Below, piece after piece: positions 8,693-15,786 of a stretch of DNA of 21,130 nt (its first letter is position 1; every line of letters begins with the position of its first letter). This stretch comes from a virus. The notes beneath the pieces are model-generated. The model searched no databases. It saw nothing but the letters and a program-made list of their open reading frames with translations, and was not told where the DNA came from. Made by a program: the position numbers and the translations under genes. The DNA lies in the IMG/VR virus record IMGVR_UViG_3300027668_000129, positions 1 through 21,130 of that record; one strand, 5' to 3'.

Positions 8693-8694
8693 AA

Positions 8695-9117
8695 TTACTT
8701 ACCTGAAGAACCAAAGCCCTTAGCACCTCTCTCTGTTTCTTGAATGTCACCCTCTTGTACTTCCACTACATGATTAGTATATACTACAAATTGCGCAATT
8801 CTATCACCAGCTTTTACTTTATAATCTTTATCAGTAAGATTGTATAGCTTCACACCGGCATCGCCTCTATAGCCACTATCGATAATACCAGGATGAGGTA
8901 AAATTCCATGCTTAAAGCCTAAGCCTGATCTTCCCTCTATTTTGACCCAAAATTGTGAATCAATGTGCGCAAATTCTAATCCCACATCCACCACAGCAGA
9001 TCCACGTGCTGGGATGACTTTATCCACAACTGAGGTCACATCTAGTCCAGTGTCGTCCTTATGGGTTTTCCCTGGGAGCACTGCGCTCTCCCTAGTTTTC
9101 TTAAACTTTAATAACAT
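8695..9117 (-). CDS. dut: dUTP diphosphatase (trimeric dUTPase)
   Basis: A 140-residue protein of normal length for the trimeric dUTPase family, with all five motifs in order: DTGLDVTS (22-29), GRSGLGFKHGI (62-72), GIIDSGYRGD (77-86), AGDRIAQFVV (103-112) and RGAKGFGSSG (130-139). It hydrolyses dUTP to dUMP and pyrophosphate, keeping uracil out of phage DNA and supplying dTMP synthesis. The catalytic Asp and the aromatic Tyr of motif 3 and the C-terminal Phe-Gly arm are present, so the enzyme looks active. It heads a two-gene unit with the clamp loader and has a sigma70-like promoter directly upstream instead of a TAAATA box, suggesting earlier expression than the surrounding tail genes. Confidence 0.96.
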   Translation of the reverse strand: MLLKFKKTRESAVLPGKTHKDDTGLDVTSVVDKVIPARGSAVVDVGLEFAHIDSQFWVKIEGRSGLGFKHGILPHPGIIDSGYRGDAGVKLYNLTDKDYKVKAGDRIAQFVVYTNHVVEVQEGDIQETERGAKGFGSSGK

Positions 9118-9124
9118 ATACCAT

Positions 9125-9152
9125 ATAATAGCAGGCTATATAAAAATATCAA
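9125..9152 (-). promoter_or_regulatory. Sigma70-like promoter TTGATA-N16-TATTAT
   Basis: On the minus strand TTGATA (9147-9152, 5 of 6 with -35 consensus) and TATTAT (9125-9130, 5 of 6 with -10 consensus) are separated by 16 bases. The -10 ends seven bases before the dUTPase ATG, so the transcript would start at or beside the start codon. It would drive dUTPase and clamp loader. Confidence 0.45.
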
Positions 9153-9158
9153 CTAGAG

Positions 9159-9166
9159 ATTAAATA
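9159..9166 (+). promoter_or_regulatory. TAAATA box before plus-strand 148-aa gene
   Basis: The plus-strand octamer ATTAAATA lies eight bases before the ATG at 9175, a looser spacing than the five or six bases seen at other genes, so it is a weaker candidate. Confidence 0.35.
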
Positions 9167-9174
9167 TATGTGTA

Positions 9175-9621
9175 ATGGCTAACGATGAGCTAGATGAAGC
9201 AGTAAATGATATTATTACTCAAATAAAGAGTAGTAAAGAAACTGTACAGGAGAAGCAAGATGATATAAAAATAGATAGAGAAGGCTTAGAGGAGTTTATT
9301 ATGCAAAATTCTGGAAAGCTTGTTACTAAATCTTTGGACATTGTAGATAATGTTAATGACTATATTGCCTCTGCTCCAGAAAATAGAGATGTAGCAGCAT
9401 TAGCAGAATTAATTAAGGCAGCGTCCACCGCTATTGATACATTACAAAAGCTTCATACCGGGAATAAGAGGAATGAAACTCAAAAAGAGGTTAAGAAAAT
9501 GGATATTGAGTCAAAAGAGCGGATAAGTTTCGTAGACAATCAAACCAGAGTTCTTCTTTCTCGAGAAGATATAATGCATGCTCTTGTGGACAAAAATGAT
9601 GATGATATTATTGATGTTTAG
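9175..9621 (+). CDS. Possible terminase small subunit (T4 gp16-like)
   Basis: A 148-residue, acidic, almost fully helical protein. The pattern resembles T4 gp16 and its relatives: a charged variable N-terminus, a central helical pair (about residues 50-95: SLDIVDNVNDYIASAPENRD, then a long Ala/Leu helix ending LQKLH), a Lys-rich linker, and a C-terminal acidic segment. T4 gp16 (164 residues) has a matching helix, an R/D turn, and a helix ending in LHK. Small terminase forms a ring that regulates DNA packaging by the gp17 motor. Neither the large terminase nor a portal is in this window, so context does not confirm the call. The frame is set by the ATG at 9175; an earlier ATG at 9168 is out of frame. 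Its stop overlaps the opposing 406-residue gene's stop. Confidence 0.45.
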   Translation: MANDELDEAVNDIITQIKSSKETVQEKQDDIKIDREGLEEFIMQNSGKLVTKSLDIVDNVNDYIASAPENRDVAALAELIKAASTAIDTLQKLHTGNKRNETQKEVKKMDIESKERISFVDNQTRVLLSREDIMHALVDKNDDDIIDV

Positions 9622-10838
9622 TACTGAAGGTTATCTTTATCACAATCTTCTTCACATAGCGCCTTCTCCAACGTTAACGTTGAATCCAACGTTACAGGAG
9701 GTTTAGGCGTTGTTAGTTCACTTGGTACAATATCAGTATCAGCAGTTAAGTCTGTATCAGGTATAACCTCTTCAGTCTCGACGCCGGGTGCAAATGTAGG
9801 TATAAACTCTCCCTGCTCACTAATCGGGTTTGGCACCGGATCACCTCCACTACCAAGTTGACCCTCTACTGTAAACAGTTTAAATTTTCCTTGATCTGTT
9901 TTGAGTTCGAATTGCTTATTTTTTATACTTTCAATTGCATTTCCGAACATATCTGTTTCAATAGGAGTACATTTAGTTGTATTTTTTTCATGTCCCTCCT
10001 TATCAAATTCTTGAACCATAAAGCTTAATAATCTTATAACTGGATCATTATTTGATACGGCTGTATTATTCTTAGGATTAAAATAGTTCATGAATTTTTT
10101 AAATAGATATAATCTATAATCAGCCTTGCCTAAGAAACTCCTTACCCTAAGAAGTATATCTAGAGTAATGTCTTTAGCAGTATGGAAAAATTCTACATCC
10201 TTTACCATATAATTACCTTGCGCAGCATTATCGTAGCCGCGTCCATATTCATCCCTAACCCGTGTTTTAGGGTTTTTATTCATGTAGGGGTATGTATTAT
10301 CATTATATACGCTACTTTCGAAATTAAAATTAAATACTGCAGAAGTAGACCTGGTATTGGCTTGTAGTGACGCTTGAATAAATGCTGGGCATTTATTAAA
10401 TGTTTCAAAATTAGCGTTTACAGCTACTTCTATAAAAACAGGGGTTGAAGAATTAGATTTGTATGTGTTACTGTTAACTCCTAATATATCAGGATTAAGC
10501 TTAAAGTTGGGCAAGGTTCTATTTTTTGTTATCTCTTTAGCATGCTTAGCTAATGGTCCATTAAACAGCTGATACGTATAGTAAATTACTGAAAATTCAT
10601 CTATAGCATCTCCGTCAGAAGATAGTTTATTAATAAAAAAGTTTAATTGTCTCAGGCCAGAAGAGGTAATTTTTTTAAATGCTTCAAGAAGTTCCTTGTC
10701 TTTTTCAGAAAAAATCTGACCTAAGATTGGGCCGCGTTTTGCGCCTCTACAGTTAGATTGGATTAGAGTGTCGAACTGGCTTTTAGTTCGTTCTAAAGCT
10801 CTTAAAATTTCTACTTTATTTGTAAGTTGGATTGCCAT
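9618..10838 (-). CDS. Unrecognised baseplate-region protein, 406 aa
   Basis: I do not recognise the family. Residues 1-110 look helical and basic. The middle (about 130-290) is mixed, with YDNAAQGNYMVKDVEFFHTA and a helical DILLRVRSFLG segment. The last 90 residues are acidic and rich in Pro, Thr and Val (for example ETEEVIPDTDLTADTD), and so probably unstructured. Two Cys (CEEDC) lie near the end. No enzyme motif or membrane segment is visible. The ATG overlaps the gp27-like stop (TAATG), giving tight translational coupling, so a hub or tail-associated role is likely, for example a spike adaptor. The stop shares bases with the stop of the opposing plus-strand gene. T4 places gp5 with gp27 functionally, but I see no lysozyme or spike repeat here. 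Confidence 0.72.
   Translation of the reverse strand: MAIQLTNKVEILRALERTKSQFDTLIQSNCRGAKRGPILGQIFSEKDKELLEAFKKITSSGLRQLNFFINKLSSDGDAIDEFSVIYYTYQLFNGPLAKHAKEITKNRTLPNFKLNPDILGVNSNTYKSNSSTPVFIEVAVNANFETFNKCPAFIQASLQANTRSTSAVFNFNFESSVYNDNTYPYMNKNPKTRVRDEYGRGYDNAAQGNYMVKDVEFFHTAKDITLDILLRVRSFLGKADYRLYLFKKFMNYFNPKNNTAVSNNDPVIRLLSFMVQEFDKEGHEKNTTKCTPIETDMFGNAIESIKNKQFELKTDQGKFKLFTVEGQLGSGGDPVPNPISEQGEFIPTFAPGVETEEVIPDTDLTADTDIVPSELTTPKPPVTLDSTLTLEKALCEEDCDKDNLQY
9669..9682. repeat. 14-base perfect palindrome with a third AACGTT copy nearby
   Basis: CAACGTTAACGTTG is its own reverse complement and is followed four bases later by CCAACGTTA. It lies in the 3' end of the 406-residue gene and encodes a Leu/Thr/Glu repeat. 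It could form a small hairpin near the convergent gene ends but has no T-run, so it is not a standard terminator. Confidence 0.5.
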
Positions 10839-12193
10839 TATAGTATATTATCACTAATTTTTGTATCCGGTCCGACATACGGCTTTATACATTGCAGAGT
10901 GTTCTGATAGCTATCGTATGTAAAAGTATGTCGGCACTTAGTCACCAGCCATCTACCCAACAGTTTTTTATCTACTTTTCTTTCGTCTCCTGTTTCAGGG
11001 TCAACGTCAAAATCCTGTCTGTATATATCTATAAATTTACCAGCTGTTCGTCTTGTGTCACCTAAATTGTTAATAGAAAGCTGTAAGTTGTAAAATGTTA
11101 AATCATATACCATCTCTGCTTCTGCTAATGCACGGGTGTGTTCTAATGTAAAGGGAAAACTAAACGTTTTAAATAACCTTTCTGTTTTTTCCTGATTTAA
11201 TGGTAAAAAAGGTTTTGGTCGGCCACCTACACTTTTAAACACATCTACAAATTTCTTTGCCCATTTTTCTTTAACATCAGCAATTCTTACCTCTCTTATT
11301 CCATGCATCCCCATTATTGGATCGTATCCCGATGCCATAAAATTTAAAAAGTACTCATTACTATAAGTTAACATCGGGGTCGTAAAGTTTGTGTTAAACA
11401 GCTGTGTTTGATACACATTAACAGGGGCTTCTGGTGGGGGATTATTTTTGTTATCCGACGGGTTACCTATTAGATCACCTGCTGTAAATCCCTCTTGTAA
11501 AAGCTTTGTATTATCTGCAAACATTTTAGTAATAGGAATTAAGGAATATTTCTTTTCAAATCTGTCATACCTTAATAACGACTTGACCATTAAATCCCCC
11601 TCTTTTTTATAGTAAATTCTAAGTAGGTATTTAATAAGGTCGGAATATCTAAAAGAGATTGGGGGAATGATATATTCTGGAATACTATCCGGCCTTATTT
11701 CGTGGTCACCTGGCTCGAAGTCCCCGATTACATCTTCACCAATTTTTTCTTCTATAATTTCCCTTATTATGTCACCTACATACCCCTTAAAACGTGTACC
11801 GTAAGGTATAGGTTCATTTAATTTAAAATACTTATCGTCTAATAATCGAAATTCCTTAAAGTTATTAGATCTATCTGTTTTAGAAGTATTATTATTCTCT
11901 CCATCAACAACAAAAGTATATTCTAGAGTATCTTCATCAGGAGCATTTTTATTTTTAAGAGAAAACTTAAATTTATCTCTGCCGTCACCTCGTGTCAATA
12001 CAGTATTATCAATAAAATCAAATGGGTTATTAATAGTAACTGTTGCGTTTTGAAATGGCTCAAAAAGATTTTCTTGTAAATCTAATGATTTTATACTAGA
12101 TTTAGTAAATGATATTTCTTCATTATTATCAGAATTATACAGTGTAAATTCACATTCAAAATCAGCCCCGTTTATTGGAAAAATTTCTTTCAT
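10838..12193 (-). CDS. 27: Baseplate hub protein, T4 gp27-like
   Basis: A 451-residue protein; T4 gp27 is 391. The domain order agrees by eye with gp27: an N-terminal strand region (IKSLDLQENLFEPFQNATV), a strand-rich domain ending in a 'FVVDGENN' strand, a 'PYGTRFKGYVGDIIREIIEE' helix comparable to the gp27 helix after its aromatic loop, a PPISFRYSDLIKYLLRIYY segment comparable to gp27 FENYLSYVREV, and a C-terminal strand domain ending in the VTKCRHTFTYD region. Gp27 trimers form the torus that joins the tail tube to the spike. The ATG is one base after the gp53-like stop, with no Shine-Dalgarno sequence, so it is probably coupled. The gp27 assignment rests on pattern matching, not a search. 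Confidence 0.68.
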   Translation of the reverse strand: MKEIFPINGADFECEFTLYNSDNNEEISFTKSSIKSLDLQENLFEPFQNATVTINNPFDFIDNTVLTRGDGRDKFKFSLKNKNAPDEDTLEYTFVVDGENNNTSKTDRSNNFKEFRLLDDKYFKLNEPIPYGTRFKGYVGDIIREIIEEKIGEDVIGDFEPGDHEIRPDSIPEYIIPPISFRYSDLIKYLLRIYYKKEGDLMVKSLLRYDRFEKKYSLIPITKMFADNTKLLQEGFTAGDLIGNPSDNKNNPPPEAPVNVYQTQLFNTNFTTPMLTYSNEYFLNFMASGYDPIMGMHGIREVRIADVKEKWAKKFVDVFKSVGGRPKPFLPLNQEKTERLFKTFSFPFTLEHTRALAEAEMVYDLTFYNLQLSINNLGDTRRTAGKFIDIYRQDFDVDPETGDERKVDKKLLGRWLVTKCRHTFTYDSYQNTLQCIKPYVGPDTKISDNIL

Positions 12194-12194
12194 G

Positions 12195-12605
12195 TTAAAA
12201 GTGTCTATCTTTAAATACAGTCGACTGGGTTATTTGTTGATATATAAGCCCTCTTTGGTCAGGCAAGATGTATTTTAATTGTTGACCGCCCTTAGCGTAA
12301 AAATTATTACCAATCACAGTTTTATTTAAGAGGTAAATAATCCACCAACTATCAATGTCTTCATATATATTAAATGAGGTCGTGGTTAATGGCTCTCGGT
12401 TAGACTTAACTTGATACATGTCTAACATATGTGGTTGTATATTATCCGGGAATTCAATCTTGTTTAAAATATTATAAAAGTAGAATTGTTTACCGCCTGT
12501 GCCTTGGGTAAATAATTTAAATATCCGTTCATACCGCGTAAGTGGCAAATTTCTTAATGCCTCTACATCGTCTTGATATTTTCCTGTCTTTCCTGTTAAG
12601 CTCAT
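12195..12605 (-). CDS. 53: Baseplate wedge protein, T4 gp53-like
   Basis: A 136-residue protein, shorter than T4 gp53 (196). The diagnostic part is an aromatic stretch, KQFYFYNILNKIEFPDNI at about 39-56, followed by TSFNIYEDIDSWWIIYLLNKT (about 75-95). This resembles the W-rich segment of gp53, where a D-x-PWW-type motif precedes a hydrophobic helix. Gp53 joins gp25 and gp6 in the inner wedge and links wedges to one another. It sits between the gp48-like and gp27-like genes, with an 11-base gap after the former. The gap holds a degenerate AAAAATAAA element rather than a clean TAAATA box. The short length means the C-terminal part of T4 gp53 may be missing. Confidence 0.7.
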   Translation of the reverse strand: MSLTGKTGKYQDDVEALRNLPLTRYERIFKLFTQGTGGKQFYFYNILNKIEFPDNIQPHMLDMYQVKSNREPLTTTSFNIYEDIDSWWIIYLLNKTVIGNNFYAKGGQQLKYILPDQRGLIYQQITQSTVFKDRHF

Positions 12606-12616
12606 GATCTTTATTT

Positions 12617-13825
12617 TTAAAAGTCCGCCACCCCGGTGAAGGTCGAATTGGGAAGATCATCCGGATTAAAACTCGCTTCGGGAAACGGTTTCATTGGAGT
12701 AGGTCGCTCATCAGGGTAGAGCTCGTAATACCTTTCTGTACCGAAAGCCGGCACGGCGTTAGGATTTCCCTCTAATTTTTCCGCTAGCCCACGTGTATCT
12801 TCACCCGCCGCAAAGGCATCAAAATCTCCACCTCCAGCATTATCTAATTCATCCATAAAGTTAGCAGCCTCAATAGTTAAAGAAGTAAATTCAAAATTGC
12901 AATCGTAGGCCTCAGGGTATATTGTATTGTTTATTTTTCTCCGTGTACCCAACAACCCTATACTAAAATTGCTTAAAAACGCCCACTCAATATATCTTAA
13001 TCCTGGCACTTCTACATGATATATTGCTGGGAAAGTTATTGCAACAGGGCCCGTGCGCCGCGGCCTATTTATAGCAGTAAAATCTCTAATAAATTTTGTA
13101 TTTCTATCCATATCTCCCTCTTCGATAGTATTTGCCAAGACAAAATTAACTGCTAATGGGGCGTCAGTCATGTCATACTGATACATCTTAGGCGTCTCTA
13201 TGTAGGAGCCAGGAGCCCGGGCTCCTGGTTCTTTTGGTTGGAACGTACCCATGGCCCCCAGTGCTGACCGCGCCTTCTGCGCCATAGTTGCATTATCCTC
13301 TGCCTTGTCCCAACCCGATTTTGCATTGTTAAAAACATCTTTCACTTCGTTAAAGCCTGCTGCACTACCAAATCCGATTTCTTCAACGATAGGTGTTGCC
13401 ATATCCATCAACTTAGCGCCCATAAACTTAGCACCACGCTGACTAATGCTTGAAAAGGTATCATCATACGCATTATTAAACCCTCTTATATTATCACCAA
13501 AGAAGGGAAAGTTATAACTTTCGATAAGTTTATTTGACTGGTATAAATTTTTATAAAAATCCATCGCATTAAATGGAGTCTTAGGGGGAGGTTTCTTAAC
13601 ACCAATTGCCTTGCCGGCAGCAGTACCGGCAAGAGCTGTCTGCCCGGAATGCACAGCACCCGTACCAACTGCTGTCCCGAGATTAATATACCCAGCAATA
13701 AATTGTTGTAGCTGTGAATGTTCCAGTTCAAATGCTCTAACGAACGCACATGGCGCCTCATCTCTATAACCAGAATTTGTTGGTATAGAAGTCCAAGCGT
13801 AGTCTTTAACAATATTAACCGCCAT
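12617..13825 (-). CDS. 48: Baseplate tube-cap protein, T4 gp48-like (or gp54-like)
   Basis: A 402-residue protein; T4 gp48 is 364. The strongest evidence is the C-terminal half: PAIYHVEVPGLRYIEWAF, then LLGTRRKINN, then PEAYDCNFEFTSLTIEAANF, the order of conserved elements in gp48/gp54 tube initiators. Upstream, DFYKNLYQSNKLIESYNFPFF at about 89-109 matches the aromatic FPYF region of those proteins. Between them lies a Gly/Ala-rich stretch with no clear counterpart, and the C-terminus ends in a Pro-rich tail. Gp48 and gp54 cap the hub and start tube polymerisation. A CATAAATA box lies five bases before the ATG. The 49-base gap to the tape-measure gene contains a duplicated sequence. Confidence 0.75.
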   Translation of the reverse strand: MAVNIVKDYAWTSIPTNSGYRDEAPCAFVRAFELEHSQLQQFIAGYINLGTAVGTGAVHSGQTALAGTAAGKAIGVKKPPPKTPFNAMDFYKNLYQSNKLIESYNFPFFGDNIRGFNNAYDDTFSSISQRGAKFMGAKLMDMATPIVEEIGFGSAAGFNEVKDVFNNAKSGWDKAEDNATMAQKARSALGAMGTFQPKEPGARAPGSYIETPKMYQYDMTDAPLAVNFVLANTIEEGDMDRNTKFIRDFTAINRPRRTGPVAITFPAIYHVEVPGLRYIEWAFLSNFSIGLLGTRRKINNTIYPEAYDCNFEFTSLTIEAANFMDELDNAGGGDFDAFAAGEDTRGLAEKLEGNPNAVPAFGTERYYELYPDERPTPMKPFPEASFNPDDLPNSTFTGVADF

Positions 13826-13830
13826 ATTAA

Positions 13831-13838
13831 TATTTATG
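13831..13838 (-). promoter_or_regulatory. Late-promoter-like box CATAAATA
   Basis: The minus-strand octamer CATAAATA (7 of 8 with TATAAATA) ends exactly five bases before the ATG at 13825, with TTAAT between. No Shine-Dalgarno sequence is visible. Confidence 0.55.
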
Positions 13839-13850
13839 ACACTACACTGT

Positions 13851-13864
13851 GAACGTTAAGACTA
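13851..13864. repeat. Copy 1 of a 14-base direct repeat (intergenic)
   Basis: GAACGTTAAGACTA is identical to 13895-13908 and lies 44 bases from it. This copy is in the gap between the tape-measure stop and the gp48-like start. Read in the matching frame it gives ISLNVHSVVS then stop, similar to the tape-measure C-terminus YSLNVPPVLAS. Confidence 0.75.
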
Positions 13865-13874
13865 ATATTCTTCA

Positions 13875-15773
13875 TTACGACGCGAGTACCGGTGGAACGT
13901 TAAGACTATAAGGTGCATCATGTGCGTCTCCTCTGCTATCTCGACCCACTCCTGGATTTGATATTGCCACATCTCCACCCCTACTTGAGCTACCGGGCAT
14001 TGGAACAGGTACTATATTAGTACTTCCACCCCCACCGCTTTTTGCTAATAGGCCTCTAGTTAGATCTACTAGTGTTTTTAAATACTCGTTCGAGCGATTT
14101 ATTGCACCAAGTTGATATCCAGCAAACGCGGAGCCGGCTCTTAGAAAATCACTTATAGGGCCTCCTGCCTTAAACCCGAATAGGGTATCCTGAGAATTAA
14201 AAGAAACAGGTGGCATTCCAGGACGCAGAACAAAATCATTATTTTCCCGGCCAATACCGGCATTCCAGGCACTGGCAGGTCCCCAACCACCAACGCCGCC
14301 ACTCCCCGTTGGACGGTTGAACCTCCTGTCGCTCTTCTTGTCGAACTCTTTTATAATCCCCTTATATTCTAGCATTGCCTTTGCTCTGTCTGCGGCTCTA
14401 TCTTTAATAAACTTATTATATGCCTCCTCTGCCTTCATCTCCACCCTTATATCCCCCCCAAATGCGTTCCTATCGCTACCGGTAATTGCTTTCCTACGGG
14501 TCACTCTGGTTTTCGATCCCTTCGCGAAAGCCAAATTTCGCGCTTCCTCAGCCGCTATAGAATCTCCATAAATAAAGGGCTGGTCTACGTATCTAGAACC
14601 AAATCCTTTCATGAATTTCTTCTTAATATGCTCCTCCCACAGGTTGCGAAAGGCTTCTATACCGCCCGGGGTACCTTCGCCTCCTCCAAACTTACCCCCA
14701 GGACCATATAGCTCCATCAACTCTTCATCAGTCCTCGTATCTACTCGATTGATCCTCGCCATGACCTCCCTCAGGGGATCCCCAGCATCTCGGCCAATCC
14801 GCCTCTCCGTTAGCATGCGACTATTCCGGATGGCATTCCCCATCTCCGTAACCTCATCTATTGATTCCATCGGAGACTTGGTCTTGATATTCTTGAAGAT
14901 GTTTACCGTCGCTCCCAGAGTCTCAAGAATACCGGCCCCGTGACCGGGAATCAGTTTTTCCAGCGCTCGATCTTCCGATTTCCGCTTGTTTTCCGTCAGC
15001 TTCTGCTGTATTTCTTCAGCTGCCAATTTTCTCTCGGCGCGTGCCTTCTCTTCACCCTCCAGTTTTTCAGCCTCCTTCCGCTTCTTCGCGAGTTCATCCC
15101 GGTCTTTCTTATTGAGTCTTTCCGTCGCGGCTCTATTATCCTTCGCGAGTTCATTGGCGTCGGTGATATTTTGATGTGCGTCTTTGGCTATAGGAATAAG
15201 CGCGCGAATTCTATCTATAGCTACCCCAATGGCCAATGCTATAGCGGCAATTTTCAGTATAAAAGGACCAAACGCCGTTATCAAACTGGTAATAAACGGT
15301 CTAAGCATTGCTATTAATTGCATAAACCAGCCCTTTTTCTTGGGCACTTTTTTGGTATCTGTTGCTCCTGCAATAGCTTTTTTAGCAGGGGTAATTTTTG
15401 TCTTAGGCTTTTTATCTATTTTAGGCTCTTTCTTTTTCTTGATCTCGTAATATACTTCCCAAAATACTTTAGCTTCTGTTTTTGCTTTATCTTTATCAAG
15501 CTTGTGCAGAGCTTTACTTTGAACATCTAAAAATATTTTAGCTTCTTGTGCAGCCTTCTTCTTAGGGTCCTGTTTTTTAGGCCCGGATGCAGCTTTCTCC
15601 TTATAATAAACATCCCAAAAAATCTTGGATTCGTTTTTTAATCGGAGTATTTCCCAGGGATATAATCTCGCTCTCCCTTGTTTAATTATATCTCTTCCGC
15701 GCTTTTCTTTACCAAAGCTCTTATCTAGCTTTTCTTCAACTTTTGCTGCATCTTTATTCGGTTTAGGTGGCAC
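13875..15773 (-). CDS. Tail tape-measure protein candidate
   Basis: A 632-residue basic protein starting with GTG; no in-frame ATG lies upstream before the previous gene. The order is: Lys-rich head with three similar E-x-K-[IV]-F segments (48-57, 77-86, 100-109); a Trp-led hydrophobic stretch with two helical membrane-type parts (149-186); a long charged coiled-coil-like region (about 200-275); a Gly- and Arg-rich middle; a DTLFGFKAGGPI motif at 529-540, common in phage tail proteins; and a Gly/Ser/Pro-rich tail. The architecture and position, after two chaperone-position genes and before gp48, fit a tape measure such as T4 gp29 (590 residues). At about 1.5 angstroms per residue it would set a tail near 95 nm. 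The central DNA (about 14.3-15.2 kb) is much richer in GC than the flanks. An AATAAATA box lies five bases before the start. Confidence 0.7.
   Translation of the reverse strand: MPPKPNKDAAKVEEKLDKSFGKEKRGRDIIKQGRARLYPWEILRLKNESKIFWDVYYKEKAASGPKKQDPKKKAAQEAKIFLDVQSKALHKLDKDKAKTEAKVFWEVYYEIKKKKEPKIDKKPKTKITPAKKAIAGATDTKKVPKKKGWFMQLIAMLRPFITSLITAFGPFILKIAAIALAIGVAIDRIRALIPIAKDAHQNITDANELAKDNRAATERLNKKDRDELAKKRKEAEKLEGEEKARAERKLAAEEIQQKLTENKRKSEDRALEKLIPGHGAGILETLGATVNIFKNIKTKSPMESIDEVTEMGNAIRNSRMLTERRIGRDAGDPLREVMARINRVDTRTDEELMELYGPGGKFGGGEGTPGGIEAFRNLWEEHIKKKFMKGFGSRYVDQPFIYGDSIAAEEARNLAFAKGSKTRVTRRKAITGSDRNAFGGDIRVEMKAEEAYNKFIKDRAADRAKAMLEYKGIIKEFDKKSDRRFNRPTGSGGVGGWGPASAWNAGIGRENNDFVLRPGMPPVSFNSQDTLFGFKAGGPISDFLRAGSAFAGYQLGAINRSNEYLKTLVDLTRGLLAKSGGGGSTNIVPVPMPGSSSRGGDVAISNPGVGRDSRGDAHDAPYSLNVPPVLAS
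13895..13908. repeat. Copy 2 of a 14-base direct repeat (tape-measure 3' end)
   Basis: This copy of GAACGTTAAGACTA is inside the tape-measure reading frame and encodes its last SLNV segment. The match with the intergenic copy suggests a partial tandem duplication. Confidence 0.75.
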
Positions 15774-15778
15774 ACTTA

Positions 15779-15786
15779 TATTTATT
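15779..15786 (-). promoter_or_regulatory. Late-promoter-like box AATAAATA overlapping upstream stop
   Basis: The minus-strand octamer AATAAATA ends five bases before the GTG at 15773. Its TAA is also the stop codon of the gp26-like gene (GAA-TAA-ATA). Confidence 0.5.

Noticed and set aside
8401-8723. Small frames on both strands over the clamp-loader gene
   Set aside because: They overlap the Walker A and Walker B coding region of an intact gp44-like gene and have no independent evidence.
10182-10367. 61-residue plus-strand frame inside the 406-residue gene
   Set aside because: Ile-rich translation of antisense sequence, with no start signal.
14317-15530. Series of plus-strand open frames antisense to the tape-measure gene
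   Set aside because: They mirror the GC-rich, Lys/Glu/Ala-rich coding frame; they are low-complexity Ser/Leu/Phe proteins with no box or ribosome site and no family match.
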